Below, piece by piece: positions 31,632-41,074 of a stretch of DNA of 44,036 nucleotides. The notes beneath the pieces were generated by a model, which was not told the DNA's origin, did no database searches, and saw only the letters and a program-made list of their open reading frames with translations. Where the stretch lies: the NCBI GenBank assembly GCA_964370825.1, contig CAYJKY010000030.1, positions 1 through 44,036 of the forward strand. Reading direction: 5' to 3'. The position numbers and the translations under genes are program-made. This DNA comes from CAYJBH01 sp964370825. GTDB lineage: Bacteria > Bacillota > Clostridia > Oscillospirales > Ruminococcaceae. Position 1 is the stretch's first letter. Each line of letters starts with the position of its first letter.

Positions 31632-32618
31632 ATGGTAAAATACGGCATTATAGGATGCGGTCGAATTGCCCCGAAGTTTATCGGAGATTCTGCGGGATTA
31701 GATGATTGTAAGGTTGTGGCGGTAGCCGCAAGGGAGTATAAACGAGCAGAGGAATTTGCAAAGATACACTGCCCCGAGGCGGTAGCTTACGGTGACTATC
31801 TTGAGATGTGCAGCTCGCCGAATGTTGATGCGGTATATATAGCAACACCTCACAGTTATCATTTTGAGCAGATAATGATGGCACTTAATGCCGGAAAGCA
31901 TGTGATATGTGAAAAACCTATCACCACCGATGGAAAACGTCTTGCAATATTGCAAAAAACAGCCAAGGATAAAGGGTTGCTTTTGATGGAAGCAATGTGG
32001 TCAAGATTTCTTCCTGCGCTTGTGTCGATGAAGGAGTTGATAAAAAGCGGAGAGCTTGGCTCCATCACTGCTGTTCGCACAAATTTCGACTGCGATATGG
32101 GAGAGCAGCCGGAGGACGGAAGGGTAAAAAACCCAGCGCTTGCAGGTGGTGCACTGTTTGACCTCGGCATATACTGCCTTAATGCTGTAATGATGCTAAC
32201 CGATGAACAGCCAACGATAAAGGACGCCTCGGTAGAGCTATATAAAACCGGAGTGGACGATGTCTCTCGTATGACCCTAAAATTCAGCGGATTTGAGGCC
32301 GAAATTTCTGCCTCTATAGTTGACACTTTCTCAAACGAGTGTACAATAACGTTGCAAAAAGGTAGTATCACCGTTGAAGCCCCCGCACACAAGGCGGTAG
32401 GATATACCGTGACGAAGGACGGAACGCAGACCTACTACGGATTTGAGGATCAGCCGGACGATTTTTCACACGAAATAAAGCATTTCAACGAGCTGATTGC
32501 CGCCGGAATTACCGACAGCCCGATAATGGGGGTAGCCCATAGCATGGCAATGATTAAAATATTTGATGATTTTCGTGAAATGGTGGGTCTTCGTTACCCA
32601 TTTGATGATGAGGTGTAA
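31632..32618 (+). CDS. Gfo/Idh/MocA-family oxidoreductase
   Basis: This 328-residue NAD(P)-dependent sugar-type dehydrogenase starts with the Rossmann motif YGIIGCGRIAPKF. The conserved EKPITTDGKRL block near residue 95 carries the catalytic Lys, and GGALFDLGIYCLNAV near residue 172 includes the family Asp/Tyr pattern. The C-terminal beta-sheet domain runs from about residue 120 to the end. The family oxidises sugars, inositols and dihydrodiols, so the exact substrate is not set. The ATG at 31632 has AAGGA upstream. It is divergent from the DctP-like gene. Confidence 0.88.
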   Translation: MVKYGIIGCGRIAPKFIGDSAGLDDCKVVAVAAREYKRAEEFAKIHCPEAVAYGDYLEMCSSPNVDAVYIATPHSYHFEQIMMALNAGKHVICEKPITTDGKRLAILQKTAKDKGLLLMEAMWSRFLPALVSMKELIKSGELGSITAVRTNFDCDMGEQPEDGRVKNPALAGGALFDLGIYCLNAVMMLTDEQPTIKDASVELYKTGVDDVSRMTLKFSGFEAEISASIVDTFSNECTITLQKGSITVEAPAHKAVGYTVTKDGTQTYYGFEDQPDDFSHEIKHFNELIAAGITDSPIMGVAHSMAMIKIFDDFREMVGLRYPFDDEV

Positions 32619-32690
32619 CCCACATCGAACGCGGATTTTTATGTAAAGCACTGTAACAGACTGTATCGAGAGCAAAGATTGGAGATTTTA

Positions 32691-33533
32691 ATGTACAAAA
32701 TTCTAGAAAAAACATCACTCAACCCCACTGTCACGAAGATGGTGGTGGATGCCCCCGCCGTAGCACGCAAGGCGCTTGCGGGTCAGTTCGTAATTCTTCG
32801 TGCAAAGGAGCACTCGGAGCGAGTGCCACTAACCATAGCGGATTATGACCGTGAAAATGGCACCATCACAATTATTTTTCAGCTTGTGGGTGGAAGCACC
32901 TATGAACTTAACAGCCTAGATGAAGGGGAGTGTATCGAGGATTTTGTTGGACCGCTCGGTGTTGCAAGCCATATAGACGGGCTAAAAAAGGTTGCCGTTG
33001 TAGGTGGCGGCGTAGGTTGTGCAATCGCATATCCGGTTGCAAAGGCTCTGCATGAAAACGGATGTGAGGTGCACAGCATAGTCGGCTTTAGGAATAAGGA
33101 TTTGGTTATTCTTGAGCAGGAGTTTAATGCTGTGTCGGATATAATGTGCATTATGAGCGACGACGGTAGCTATGGCGAAAAAGGTCTTGTTACCAACGCA
33201 CTCGAAAATCTTATTGCCAAGGGCAATGAGTACGACGAGGTTATAGCGATAGGTCCGCTTATTATGATGAAATTTGTCTGTATGTTAACAAAAAAATACG
33301 GAATAAAAACGATGGTGTCAATGAACCCTGTCATGGTGGACGGAACCGGCATGTGCGGAGGTTGCAGACTTACCGTCGGAGGAGAAACCAAGTTTGCATG
33401 TGTAGACGGTCCCGACTTTGATGGACATCTCATCGATTTTGATGAGGCTATTCAACGTAGCGGAATATATAAGGATAGAGAACGAATTCACCACGAAAAC
33501 GAATGCGAGTTGCTTAACAAGGAGATACAATAA
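32691..33533 (+). CDS. nfnA: NADH-dependent ferredoxin:NADP+ oxidoreductase small subunit
   Basis: This 280-residue flavoprotein belongs to the NfnA/SudB/PyrK-like group. It has an FAD-binding barrel (about 10-95), the NAD-binding motif KVAVVGGGVGCAIAYPVAKAL near residue 100 and, at the C-terminus, MVDGTGMCGGC with a later FACVDGPDFDGH, which fit the [2Fe-2S] site with one Asp and three Cys known for NfnA. The ATG at 32691 follows GGAG. Its stop overlaps the start of the partner subunit (TAATG). In the family, NfnAB bifurcates electrons between NADH, NADPH and ferredoxin in anaerobes. Confidence 0.88.
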   Translation: MYKILEKTSLNPTVTKMVVDAPAVARKALAGQFVILRAKEHSERVPLTIADYDRENGTITIIFQLVGGSTYELNSLDEGECIEDFVGPLGVASHIDGLKKVAVVGGGVGCAIAYPVAKALHENGCEVHSIVGFRNKDLVILEQEFNAVSDIMCIMSDDGSYGEKGLVTNALENLIAKGNEYDEVIAIGPLIMMKFVCMLTKKYGIKTMVSMNPVMVDGTGMCGGCRLTVGGETKFACVDGPDFDGHLIDFDEAIQRSGIYKDRERIHHENECELLNKEIQ

Positions 33534-34930
33534 TGCCACAGCGTAACATGAGCCCAAACAAATGCCCCATGCCGAATCAGGAACCCCAGATAAGGAATAC
33601 TAACTTTGACGAAGTCGCCCTCGGATACTCTGCAGAGAGTGCCGTGGAGGAGGCGAACAGATGCCTTCAGTGCCCCAAAAAGTTTTGTGTGGAGGGATGC
33701 CCGGTAGGAATTGATATTCCTGGATTTATTGCAAAGACCGCAGAGGGTGAATTTGAAGAGGCGTTTAAAATTCTTTCAGCCGATTCGGCACTTCCGGCGG
33801 TTTGCGGTAGGGTGTGTCCGCAGGAAACCCAGTGCGAACAGCTTTGTATACGAGGAAAAAAAGGCGATCCGGTTGCTATTGGTCGCCTCGAGCGATTTGT
33901 TGCCGATTACCACCGTGAAAATAGCGGTGAACCACCTGTCGAACCGGTACAAAACGGACGCAAGGTTGCAATAATCGGTGCGGGACCCAGCGGCCTTACC
34001 GCTGCAGGAGAACTTGCCAAAAGAGGATACAAGGTCACGGTATACGAGGCACTTCATCTTGCAGGTGGTGTTTTAATGTACGGCATACCGGAATTTCGCC
34101 TTCCGAAAGAGATTGTGCAAAAGGAGATTGATGGGCTTAAGGCTATCGGGGTGGAGGTCAAAACCAACATGGTTATAGGAAAAACCTATACCGTAGACGA
34201 GCTTATGGAGGAGATGGGCTACGAGGCAGTATATATAGCCTCCGGTGCGGGACTGCCAAATTTTATGAATATCCCGGGTGAGGGATTAAAAGGTGTTTAC
34301 AGTGCCAACGAATATCTGACACGTGTGAATCTTATGAAGGCATATCTGCCGGACAGCAGAACGCCAATACTAAAAAGCAAAGCGGTCGCCGTTGTGGGTG
34401 GAGGCAATGTTGCTATGGACGCCGCACGCTGTGCAAAACGTATGGGTGCAGAAAAGGTTTATATAGTATATCGTCGTAGCATGAAGGAGTTGCCGGCACG
34501 AGCCGAGGAGGTAGAACACGCCGAGGAGGAGGGCATTGTTTTCAAAACACTCTGCAATCCGGTTGAGGTTTTATCAGACGAAAGTGGATTTGTATCGGCG
34601 ATAAAGTGTGTCGAGATGGAGCTTGGAGAGCCGGACGAAAGCGGACGTCGCAGACCGGTTGTAAAGCCAGACAGCGAGTTTGTTTTAGACGTTGAGGCGG
34701 TTATTATCGCAATCGGCACAAGTCCTAACCCACTTATCAGAACCACGACTCCCGGACTTGAAACCAACCGTTGGGGTTGCATAGTTACAAACGGTGCCGA
34801 CGGACTTACCAGCCGTGAGGGTGTATATGCCGGAGGAGACATAGTTACCGGTGCCGCAACGGTTATTCTTGCAATGGGTGCGGGAAAGGACAGTGCAAAA
34901 GCGATAGACGAGTGGCTGAACACAAAATAA
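33533..34930 (+). CDS. nfnB: NADPH-dependent NfnB-type large subunit (GltA-like)
   Basis: This 465-residue flavoprotein carries an N-terminal Fe-S domain with ANRCLQCPKKFCVEGCPVGIDI and ALPAVCGRVCPQETQCEQLC (two [4Fe-4S] sites), then FAD-binding KVAIIGAGPSGLTAAGELAKRG near residue 145 and an NADPH site AVAVVGGGNVAMDAARCAKR near residue 285. This matches homotetrameric GltA and NfnB, and the coupled nfnA upstream selects NfnB. It starts on the TAATG overlap after an AAGGAG site. It should run the transhydrogenase reaction with NfnA in the cytoplasm, balancing NADH, NADPH and reduced ferredoxin. Confidence 0.9.
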   Translation: MPQRNMSPNKCPMPNQEPQIRNTNFDEVALGYSAESAVEEANRCLQCPKKFCVEGCPVGIDIPGFIAKTAEGEFEEAFKILSADSALPAVCGRVCPQETQCEQLCIRGKKGDPVAIGRLERFVADYHRENSGEPPVEPVQNGRKVAIIGAGPSGLTAAGELAKRGYKVTVYEALHLAGGVLMYGIPEFRLPKEIVQKEIDGLKAIGVEVKTNMVIGKTYTVDELMEEMGYEAVYIASGAGLPNFMNIPGEGLKGVYSANEYLTRVNLMKAYLPDSRTPILKSKAVAVVGGGNVAMDAARCAKRMGAEKVYIVYRRSMKELPARAEEVEHAEEEGIVFKTLCNPVEVLSDESGFVSAIKCVEMELGEPDESGRRRPVVKPDSEFVLDVEAVIIAIGTSPNPLIRTTTPGLETNRWGCIVTNGADGLTSREGVYAGGDIVTGAATVILAMGAGKDSAKAIDEWLNTK

Positions 34931-34945
34931 ATATAGGCTTAACCC

Positions 34946-36343
34946 ATGAAAACGAGTATTACCCGACGCTGGCTTAAAGGGAATATTGTGGTTACGGCAG
35001 TTATACTTATTCTTGCCGAACTCGTACTTTCCTACTTTATCATCAGCAGTTATTATGACGGTGCCCGACAGGCAATACTGTCCCGACTTGAAAACATATC
35101 GGGACAGCTTTCTGTTGCCGGTAGCGTCACGCCTAACGAGCGTGCTTCCACCCTAAACCAGATGGTGGAGGAGTTTGACGAGGCAAGTAAATTTGAGCTT
35201 ATGCTGATGGGTGCAAACGGTAATGTTGTGACAAGCTCCGGGCTTGGAACCGGCTACTCGGGTGTGGTCGAGGATATTAATCTCGCATTTGAAAGTGCCG
35301 ATGGAGTTGGTGAGTTTATCGGAGAAACCGAAGAAAACGAGCCGATTATGGCGATATCAATACCTGTTCCCTATACCACCACCGACATATCGGCAATAAG
35401 AATGGCGGTTTCACTTGTTGGGGTAAATCAAGCTATTATCAGCAGTATAGGGCTTACCCTTGTCGTGGCGGTGGGGATATTTATTTTTTCACTGATATCA
35501 GGCATACTGTTTGTGCGAAGTATCATAAACCCTATCTCTAAGATAGAGCGCATTGCAACGCTTATTGCGGGCGGTGACTTTAAGGTTCGAATAGATAACA
35601 GCTATAACGACGAGATAGGTAGGCTTTGCAACACAATTAATAATATGGCGGGTAGCCTTTCCGAATCGGAGCGGTTGAAAAACGACTTTATATCCTCCAT
35701 TTCACACGAGCTCAGAACCCCACTTACATCTATAAAAGGATGGACCGAGACGCTTGGAACCGTCAACAACCTAAACTCGGAACATGCAAAAAAGGCGATG
35801 CGTGTAATCGGAGGTGAGGCAGACCGACTAACCTATATGGTGGAGGAACTGCTCGATTTTTCCAGAATGCAGAACAAGGGATTAAAGCTCACCAAGGAGC
35901 GTATAGATATCATTGCCGAACTATCCGAGGCTGTTCAGATAGCAGCCGGACGTGCAACTCCGGAGGGGGTATCGATATTATTCGATGAACCGGAGGATGT
36001 AATAGTTTTAGAGGCAGACCGCAACCGCATGAGGCAGGTGTTTTTAAACATCCTTGACAATGCAGTTAAATATTCGCCGAACAGTGGAAAGGTGCTTGTA
36101 AACATTTCGGACGAATCCGACGTAGTGGTGGTAACGATAGAGGACGAGGGCAGAGGTATTCCGGAGGATGAGTTATATAACGTCAGAGAGAAGTTTTACA
36201 AAACATCCGACTCAAAGAAGGGTAGCGGTATAGGTCTTGCGGTGGTGGATGAGATACTTAAGTCACATCGATACACAATGGAGCTATCCAACCGCTCACT
36301 CGGAGGACTATGCGTTAAGCTTGTGCTAGTCAAAGTCGTGTAA
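34946..36343 (+). CDS. Orphan sensor histidine kinase
   Basis: This 465-residue kinase has two membrane helices (about 12-34 and 166-190) around an extracytoplasmic sensor region of about 130 residues. A HAMP domain follows (SIINPISKIERIA...NNMAGSL), then the H-box SSISHELRTPLTSIKGW, the N-box LDNAVKYSPN, G1 EDEGRGIPE and G2 GSGIGLAVVDE. All key kinase motifs are complete, unlike the broken kinase at 26721. It follows nfnB by 15 bases, so the operon is nfnA-nfnB-kinase, and no response regulator is beside it. Its ribosome site is weak. Confidence 0.88.
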   Translation: MKTSITRRWLKGNIVVTAVILILAELVLSYFIISSYYDGARQAILSRLENISGQLSVAGSVTPNERASTLNQMVEEFDEASKFELMLMGANGNVVTSSGLGTGYSGVVEDINLAFESADGVGEFIGETEENEPIMAISIPVPYTTTDISAIRMAVSLVGVNQAIISSIGLTLVVAVGIFIFSLISGILFVRSIINPISKIERIATLIAGGDFKVRIDNSYNDEIGRLCNTINNMAGSLSESERLKNDFISSISHELRTPLTSIKGWTETLGTVNNLNSEHAKKAMRVIGGEADRLTYMVEELLDFSRMQNKGLKLTKERIDIIAELSEAVQIAAGRATPEGVSILFDEPEDVIVLEADRNRMRQVFLNILDNAVKYSPNSGKVLVNISDESDVVVVTIEDEGRGIPEDELYNVREKFYKTSDSKKGSGIGLAVVDEILKSHRYTMELSNRSLGGLCVKLVLVKVV

Positions 36344-36597
36344 TCCGATCCCCGTTTTTTATTTAGAAAATGCCCTGTGCCTTCGTTGGTGCACCTCGCA
36401 AAACAGATGATTGAATAATACCTGCCGTATTGCGAATGAGGGTGACGAATTCCGATGCAAAATTTGTACGTGTAAGGTGCGTTCGGACTACAAGGTTTTG
36501 GCTATTCAAGGGTTGTAATCAAGGTTGATTATAGCGTCGATGATTGTTAAAAAATACAAAAAAAACTCATATTTTTTTAAATTTTTTATTATACCTC
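36344..36597. repeat. Non-coding block, possibly a dispersed repeat
   Basis: The first 190 bases after the kinase gene have coding-like composition but no credible ORF. They contain the palindrome GGTGCACC at 36392 and several short complementary stretches. I recall similar blocks recurring in Oscillospiraceae and producing spurious small ORFs, but this is recollection, not a search. The second part, from about 36540, is very A/T-rich and leads into the promoter of the CdaR-like gene. Confidence 0.3.
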
Positions 36598-36626
36598 TTG
36601 ATTTTTTAAAAACTTTTGTGTAAAAT
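36598..36626 (+). promoter_or_regulatory. Promoter of the CdaR-like/ftsEX region
   Basis: -35 TTGATT, 17-base spacer, -10 TAAAAT. It is about 100 bases upstream of the CdaR-like gene. Confidence 0.5.
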
Positions 36627-36726
36627 AGAGAATGTAATAAAAAAAATCAAGCATATTTCACAAAAGAGTTGTTAATTTTTATTTTTGACTATTATATCAA
36701 AATAAAGGAAAGGAATATACTTTATT

Positions 36727-37794
36727 ATGGCCAACAAACTTTACCAAAATTTTATTAATCGGATGGCCGAGGAGATAGATGGTGATATGGGCGTTATCGA
36801 CGATAACGGGCTTATTGTTGCCGCTACCGTCCCCGAGATTGTGGGCAACGAGATGAGGTACCAAAGCGATGAGAGGATTTCTGTTTTTGGCGAGAGAACT
36901 TATATAAAATTTGATGTGCACCGTGGTGGAGACTATACCATGTTCCTCGACGGCACCGACGAAGCAACCAGAAAACATGCCGGTGTTATTGCTATTGCGC
37001 TTGAGAACATCAGCCAGTACCACAACGATAGGCATGATAAGACTAATTTTATTAAAAATGTGGTTACCGACAATATTTTGCCGGGCGACATTTTCGCAAA
37101 GGCGAGGGAACTTCACTTCGGTGGAGAGGTACCGCGCGTTGTTTTGCTTATCCGCACATCCGAGAATAACGACGGCTATGCATTTGACGCAGTGAGCACC
37201 CTGTTTCCGGAAAAGCAAAAGGATTTTGTTTTCAGCATTTCAGAGCAGGACACCGTGCTTGTTAAGGAGATAAAGAAAAATATCGAATCAACCGATATCG
37301 ACAAGCTTGCCGGCTCAATAATTGATACTCTTGCCGGAGTTCATTACATTAAGGCTACCGTCGGCATCGGCATACCGGTAAATGGTGTAAAGGAGCTTGC
37401 TACCAGCTTTAAAGAGGCACGTATGGCTCTTGAGATAGGTCGCATCTTTGACAAGGAGCGCAACATCATAAACTACTCTCACATGGGAATAGCAAGGCTT
37501 ATTTACCAGCTACCCATCACCCTTTGTGAGATGTTTTTAAACGAGGTATTCCGTATAGGTAATGTCGAGAGTTTAGACTCTGAAACGCTGTTTACTATTC
37601 AACGTTTCTTTGAAAACAATCTAAATGTAAGCGAGACCAGTCGTGGACTTTTCGTTCACCGAAACACACTTGTTTATCGTCTTGAAAAGATAAAGAAACT
37701 TACCGGGCTTGACCTGCGTGAGTTTGATGATGCAATTTTGTTTAAGGTTGCACTTATGGTTAAAAAATACCTTTCGGTTACCCAGGAACAATAA
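36727..37794 (+). CDS. CdaR/PucR-family transcriptional regulator
   Basis: This 355-residue regulator has an N-terminal sensory region that starts KLYQNFINRMAEEIDGDMGVIDDNGLIVA, as in CdaR sugar-diacid regulators. The C-terminal PucR-type helix-turn-helix is RFFENNLNVSETSRGLFVHRNTLVYRLEKIKKLTGLDLR, near residues 300-340. Although named for sugar diacids, the Clostridia homologs sit upstream of ftsEX, so the ligand is unclear. It precedes ftsE by 11 bases, which suggests the regulator and the division complex are transcribed together. Confidence 0.82.
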   Translation: MANKLYQNFINRMAEEIDGDMGVIDDNGLIVAATVPEIVGNEMRYQSDERISVFGERTYIKFDVHRGGDYTMFLDGTDEATRKHAGVIAIALENISQYHNDRHDKTNFIKNVVTDNILPGDIFAKARELHFGGEVPRVVLLIRTSENNDGYAFDAVSTLFPEKQKDFVFSISEQDTVLVKEIKKNIESTDIDKLAGSIIDTLAGVHYIKATVGIGIPVNGVKELATSFKEARMALEIGRIFDKERNIINYSHMGIARLIYQLPITLCEMFLNEVFRIGNVESLDSETLFTIQRFFENNLNVSETSRGLFVHRNTLVYRLEKIKKLTGLDLREFDDAILFKVALMVKKYLSVTQEQ

Positions 37795-37805
37795 GGAACT
37801 CCTAA

Positions 37806-38555
37806 ATGATACATTTTAAAAATGTACGCAAGGTTTACAATGGGAACATTGAGGCTCTGCGTAATGTGAACATAGACATTAATAAAGGTGAATTTGTTTT
37901 TGTGCTAGGTCATTCCGGCGCAGGAAAGAGCACCTTTTTAAAGCTGATGCTTGCCGAGGAGCGTGCAACCGAGGGAAGTATCGAAATCAACGGCTTTGAC
38001 GTTACCAAGATAAAGCAGAGTAGCATCCCGTTTCTTCGCAGAAGCATGGGGGTTGTTTTTCAGGACTTTAGGTTAATACCGACGCTTAATGCATACGACA
38101 ATGTTGCCTTTGCTATGAGGGTTACCAATATACCTAACCGACTTATAAAAAAACGTGTGCCCTATGTGTTGGATCTTGTGGGACTTGCCGGCAAGGCGAA
38201 AAGCTATCCATCACAGCTCTCGGGTGGAGAGCAACAGCGTGTTGCACTCGCAAGGGCTTTGGTGCACTCTCCTCCACTTATTATTGCTGACGAGCCGACC
38301 GGAAACATCGACCCTGCTCTTTCGGTGGAGATTTTAGAGTTGCTACAGGCTATTAACATGGTTGGTACCACCGTTGTGGTTGTTACCCATGAGCATGAAC
38401 TTGTTAAGATGTTCTCCAAGAGAGTTATACATATTGAAAAGGGAGAAATACTGAGTGACAGCTCCAAAGGTGACTTTGATGCCACCGTGGATGTTGAAAA
38501 TTATGCACATGAGGCATCGGAGCTTTTCCCGGATGGAAAGCTGTTTGACCTCTGA
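37806..38555 (+). CDS. ftsE: Cell division ABC ATPase FtsE
   Basis: This 249-residue ATPase pairs with FtsX to control peptidoglycan hydrolases. The Walker A motif is HSGAGKST (about residues 37-44), the ABC signature is LSGGEQQRVALARAL, and Walker B is LIIADEPTGNIDP. After the core (about 215 residues) an unusual C-terminal extension of about 30 residues follows (FDATVDVENYAHEASELFPDGKLFDL). The ATG at 37806 follows AAGGA. FtsX lies 28 bases downstream. Confidence 0.95.
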   Translation: MIHFKNVRKVYNGNIEALRNVNIDINKGEFVFVLGHSGAGKSTFLKLMLAEERATEGSIEINGFDVTKIKQSSIPFLRRSMGVVFQDFRLIPTLNAYDNVAFAMRVTNIPNRLIKKRVPYVLDLVGLAGKAKSYPSQLSGGEQQRVALARALVHSPPLIIADEPTGNIDPALSVEILELLQAINMVGTTVVVVTHEHELVKMFSKRVIHIEKGEILSDSSKGDFDATVDVENYAHEASELFPDGKLFDL

Positions 38556-38583
38556 TACGGAATCTATAGGATTTTAACTTATT

Positions 38584-39498
38584 ATGACTTTTTCATCTTT
38601 TTTATATCTTGCAAAACAGGGGCTTGTGCCCGGCAAGGGAAACCGCTTTATGAGTTTCGCTTCCATTGTTGTGCTTGCCTCCTGCCTCATAATAACCGGA
38701 ATTGCAATTTTGCTTTCCACCAACCTTAACAGTATGGTGCAGTCTATGGGTGAGGAAAACGAGGTTATCGTCTTTTTGCAGGAGGACCTAACACAGGAGC
38801 AGATAGACGCCTTTGGGGTTGCCCTCTCCAACCTTCCCAATGTAAACCACGAAGAGACGGTTTATATCTCTAAGGAAGACGCTTTAGAGGACCAAATTTC
38901 CTATATGGGTGACATGGGCCTGCTTTTAGAGGGGTACAGGACCGAAAACAATCCTTTCCCTGCCTCATATAGAGTTAAAATTTACGAGCTTGAGTCCTTA
39001 CAGGACACAACCGAGAAGATTTCTCAGATATCCGGTATAGACTACATTTCCTCGCCTACCGACATTGTGGACGTAATTCTCGGTGTCGACAAAACGGTTA
39101 CCATAGGTGGTTGGGGGCTTGTTTTGGTGCTTGCCATGGTTTCGATGGTTGTTATCTCCAACACAATACGCTTAACGGTATTTGCGCGCCGTAAAGAGAT
39201 AAATATAATGAAGTATGTCGGTGCAACCAATACCTTTATCCGCTTTCCCTTTTTTGTTGAAGGTTTTGTTATAGGACTGCTTGCGTCCACAATTGCTTTC
39301 GCAATAATATCCGGTGCATACCTTCTTCTTTTAGACAATGTAAACAATACAGCTCTCTCATTTTTGTCTCTTCTCCTACCAAGTATCGTGCCGTATATGG
39401 ATGTAGCACCAATACTGCTAATAGGCTTTGTCGGTGGCGGAATAATTGTTGGCGTTATGGGAAGTCAAATCTCGGTGAGTAAGCATCTTAAAGTATAG
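38584..39498 (+). CDS. ftsX: Cell division protein FtsX
   Basis: This 304-residue membrane protein has the FtsX layout: a cytoplasmic start, a first membrane helix (about 22-42), an extracellular domain (about 43-165), then three membrane helices, with the MKYVGATNTFIRFPFFVEGFVIG loop between helices 2 and 3. It transmits the ATP cycle of FtsE through the membrane to a cell-wall hydrolase. A hydrolase with coiled coils is encoded next, consistent with the EnvC, PcsB or CwlO partners known in other bacteria. The ribosome site is weak, so coupling to ftsE is likely. Confidence 0.93.
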   Translation: MTFSSFLYLAKQGLVPGKGNRFMSFASIVVLASCLIITGIAILLSTNLNSMVQSMGEENEVIVFLQEDLTQEQIDAFGVALSNLPNVNHEETVYISKEDALEDQISYMGDMGLLLEGYRTENNPFPASYRVKIYELESLQDTTEKISQISGIDYISSPTDIVDVILGVDKTVTIGGWGLVLVLAMVSMVVISNTIRLTVFARRKEINIMKYVGATNTFIRFPFFVEGFVIGLLASTIAFAIISGAYLLLLDNVNNTALSFLSLLLPSIVPYMDVAPILLIGFVGGGIIVGVMGSQISVSKHLKV

Positions 39499-39584
39499 TC
39501 TTTTGCTTTCGCAAAAGACATTGGAAATATTACTTGCCTCGATAAATCTCGGCATTTGCATTTTATGCAAAATCGTAATATTTC
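39498..39584 (+). repeat. Structured repeat, copy 1
   Basis: The element begins with a 9-bp hairpin (39498-39519: GTCTTTTGC with GCAAAAGAC, TTTC loop). An outer stem follows (GAAATATTAC at 39524-39533 with GTAATATTTC at 39575-39584) that encloses two inner hairpins (TGCC/GGCA at 39535-39554, and TTTGCAT/ATGCAAA at 39555-39571). A second copy at the window end shares 23 identical bases and a hairpin of different sequence. The remaining 180 bases before the next gene are T-rich without clear features. Confidence 0.75.
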
Positions 39585-39765
39585 TCATAACAGGTGGTTT
39601 CGTTATTATTTTTTTAGGCTCTTTTTTCTTCGTTAAAAATCGCTTGTATTAGGTTTTCTTTGTTTTGCTCAAAAACGCCTTTTTGGGGTTGCTGTAAAGG
39701 GTTTTCACCGTTTTTTAACATTTTTGTTTTAAAATTTATCTACGTATTTTTATATGGTATAACAG

Positions 39766-40962
39766 ATGTATAAAATCGAAAAAAACAAGTTAATTGCGAT
39801 AGTTCTTTGTGTTGTAATGTCCTTTGTGATGTTTGCATCGCTTGCGAGCCTTAATGTTTTGGCGGGCTCTGAGTTAGATGAGCGACGGGATGCGATGGAA
39901 AGCCTTGAGGATCAGCTTGACGCTTTAAAGGCACAGCTTGAAAACCTTGAGGGTAGTCAGGCTAACGAGGAAGCGGCACAGGCTAATGCTGCCGAACAGC
40001 TTACCATTGTCGAGGCGCAGATAGAGATTTTACTTCAAAACATCTCGGATAAAAGAGGCGAAATTGCCGAAAAGCAGGAGGAGATTGACCAAACAACTCG
40101 TGACATTGAAAATAGCGAGGAGTTATTGGCAGAGCGCCTTCGTGCCATGTACATAACCCGTAACTCCGGAGTTATGTCTACGATACTCTCGGCAAACTCC
40201 TTTTCAGAGTTTTTAACTGCCGCCGATGCTATGCAGCGTGTAACCGAGTCGGATACCGAGCTGTTAGAACAACTCGACAAGGATAAAAAAGCACTTCAAC
40301 TTCAAGAAGAAGCGCTTGCCGCACAACTTCTCGATTTAGAGGAGGAGGAGCGAGCTCTTGAGCAGGCAAAGGCGGATTATGCCGCAGCTTGGCAGATAGC
40401 CGAAAACAACATTAATGCAATAGAGGCTGAAAAGGCGGCGACCGCAGCCGAAGAGGCTCGAATAGCCGAGGAATATGATGCTGCAAAAGCGGCATATGAG
40501 CAGGCGATTTTAGAGGCAACCCAGAACAGCTCCGGTGATTTTGTAGGTGGTGAGTTTGCATGGCCAGTGCCGTCACATTCAAGTCTTGATCGAATTTCCA
40601 GTAAGTATGGTGATAGATATATATTTGGTAGATGGGAATTCCATACCGGTATCGACATCGCAACAATGGGTGGAGTTAGCATAAATAATGCTCCGATTGT
40701 TGCCGCGAATGACGGTGTTGTCGTAAAGGCGATTTACAGTAACGTTGGCTACGGAAACTATCTAATGGTAGATCACGGTGGCGGATATCTTACACTCTAC
40801 GGGCATTGCAACAGTCTTGCGGTATCCCAAGGAGCGGCGGTAACCAAGGGAAGTACAATAGCCTATGTTGGCTCAACCGGAAACTCAACAGGACCGCATC
40901 TACACTTTGAAATCCGCATCAACGGAGCGCACGTCGACCCATTACCGTATATTGTGGGATAG
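39766..40962 (+). CDS. Coiled-coil M23 murein hydrolase (EnvC/CwlO-like)
   Basis: This 398-residue secreted protein is a candidate FtsEX-controlled peptidoglycan endopeptidase. It has a signal peptide (about 1-33, ending VLAGS), long coiled-coil segments (about 34-130 and 155-250) and a C-terminal LytM domain (about 260-398). The zinc ligands are visible in FHTGIDIA (His and Asp) and GPHLHFEI (the second His), with the catalytic YGH. The coiled coils upstream of an M23 domain, together with the ftsEX position, fit the EnvC or CwlO role. The start codon has no clear ribosome site. Confidence 0.9.
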   Translation: MYKIEKNKLIAIVLCVVMSFVMFASLASLNVLAGSELDERRDAMESLEDQLDALKAQLENLEGSQANEEAAQANAAEQLTIVEAQIEILLQNISDKRGEIAEKQEEIDQTTRDIENSEELLAERLRAMYITRNSGVMSTILSANSFSEFLTAADAMQRVTESDTELLEQLDKDKKALQLQEEALAAQLLDLEEEERALEQAKADYAAAWQIAENNINAIEAEKAATAAEEARIAEEYDAAKAAYEQAILEATQNSSGDFVGGEFAWPVPSHSSLDRISSKYGDRYIFGRWEFHTGIDIATMGGVSINNAPIVAANDGVVVKAIYSNVGYGNYLMVDHGGGYLTLYGHCNSLAVSQGAAVTKGSTIAYVGSTGNSTGPHLHFEIRINGAHVDPLPYIVG

Positions 40963-40984
40963 AAATTTTTATATAATCCCATTT

Positions 40985-41029
40985 GCTCGCTTTTATCATG
41001 CCGACACGATTGTTGTGATAAAAGCGAGC
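40985..41029 (+). terminator. Long hairpin between the M23 and S41 genes
   Basis: GCTCGCTTTTATCA and TGATAAAAGCGAGC are perfect 14-bp arms around a 17-base loop. It lacks a strong U-tract, so it may be a leaky terminator or a processing site that lowers expression of the downstream S41 and metA genes. Confidence 0.6.
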
Positions 41030-41074
41030 GAATGAGCGTTTTAATGCATAACAATCTGAAAGGTTTTATCAGCT

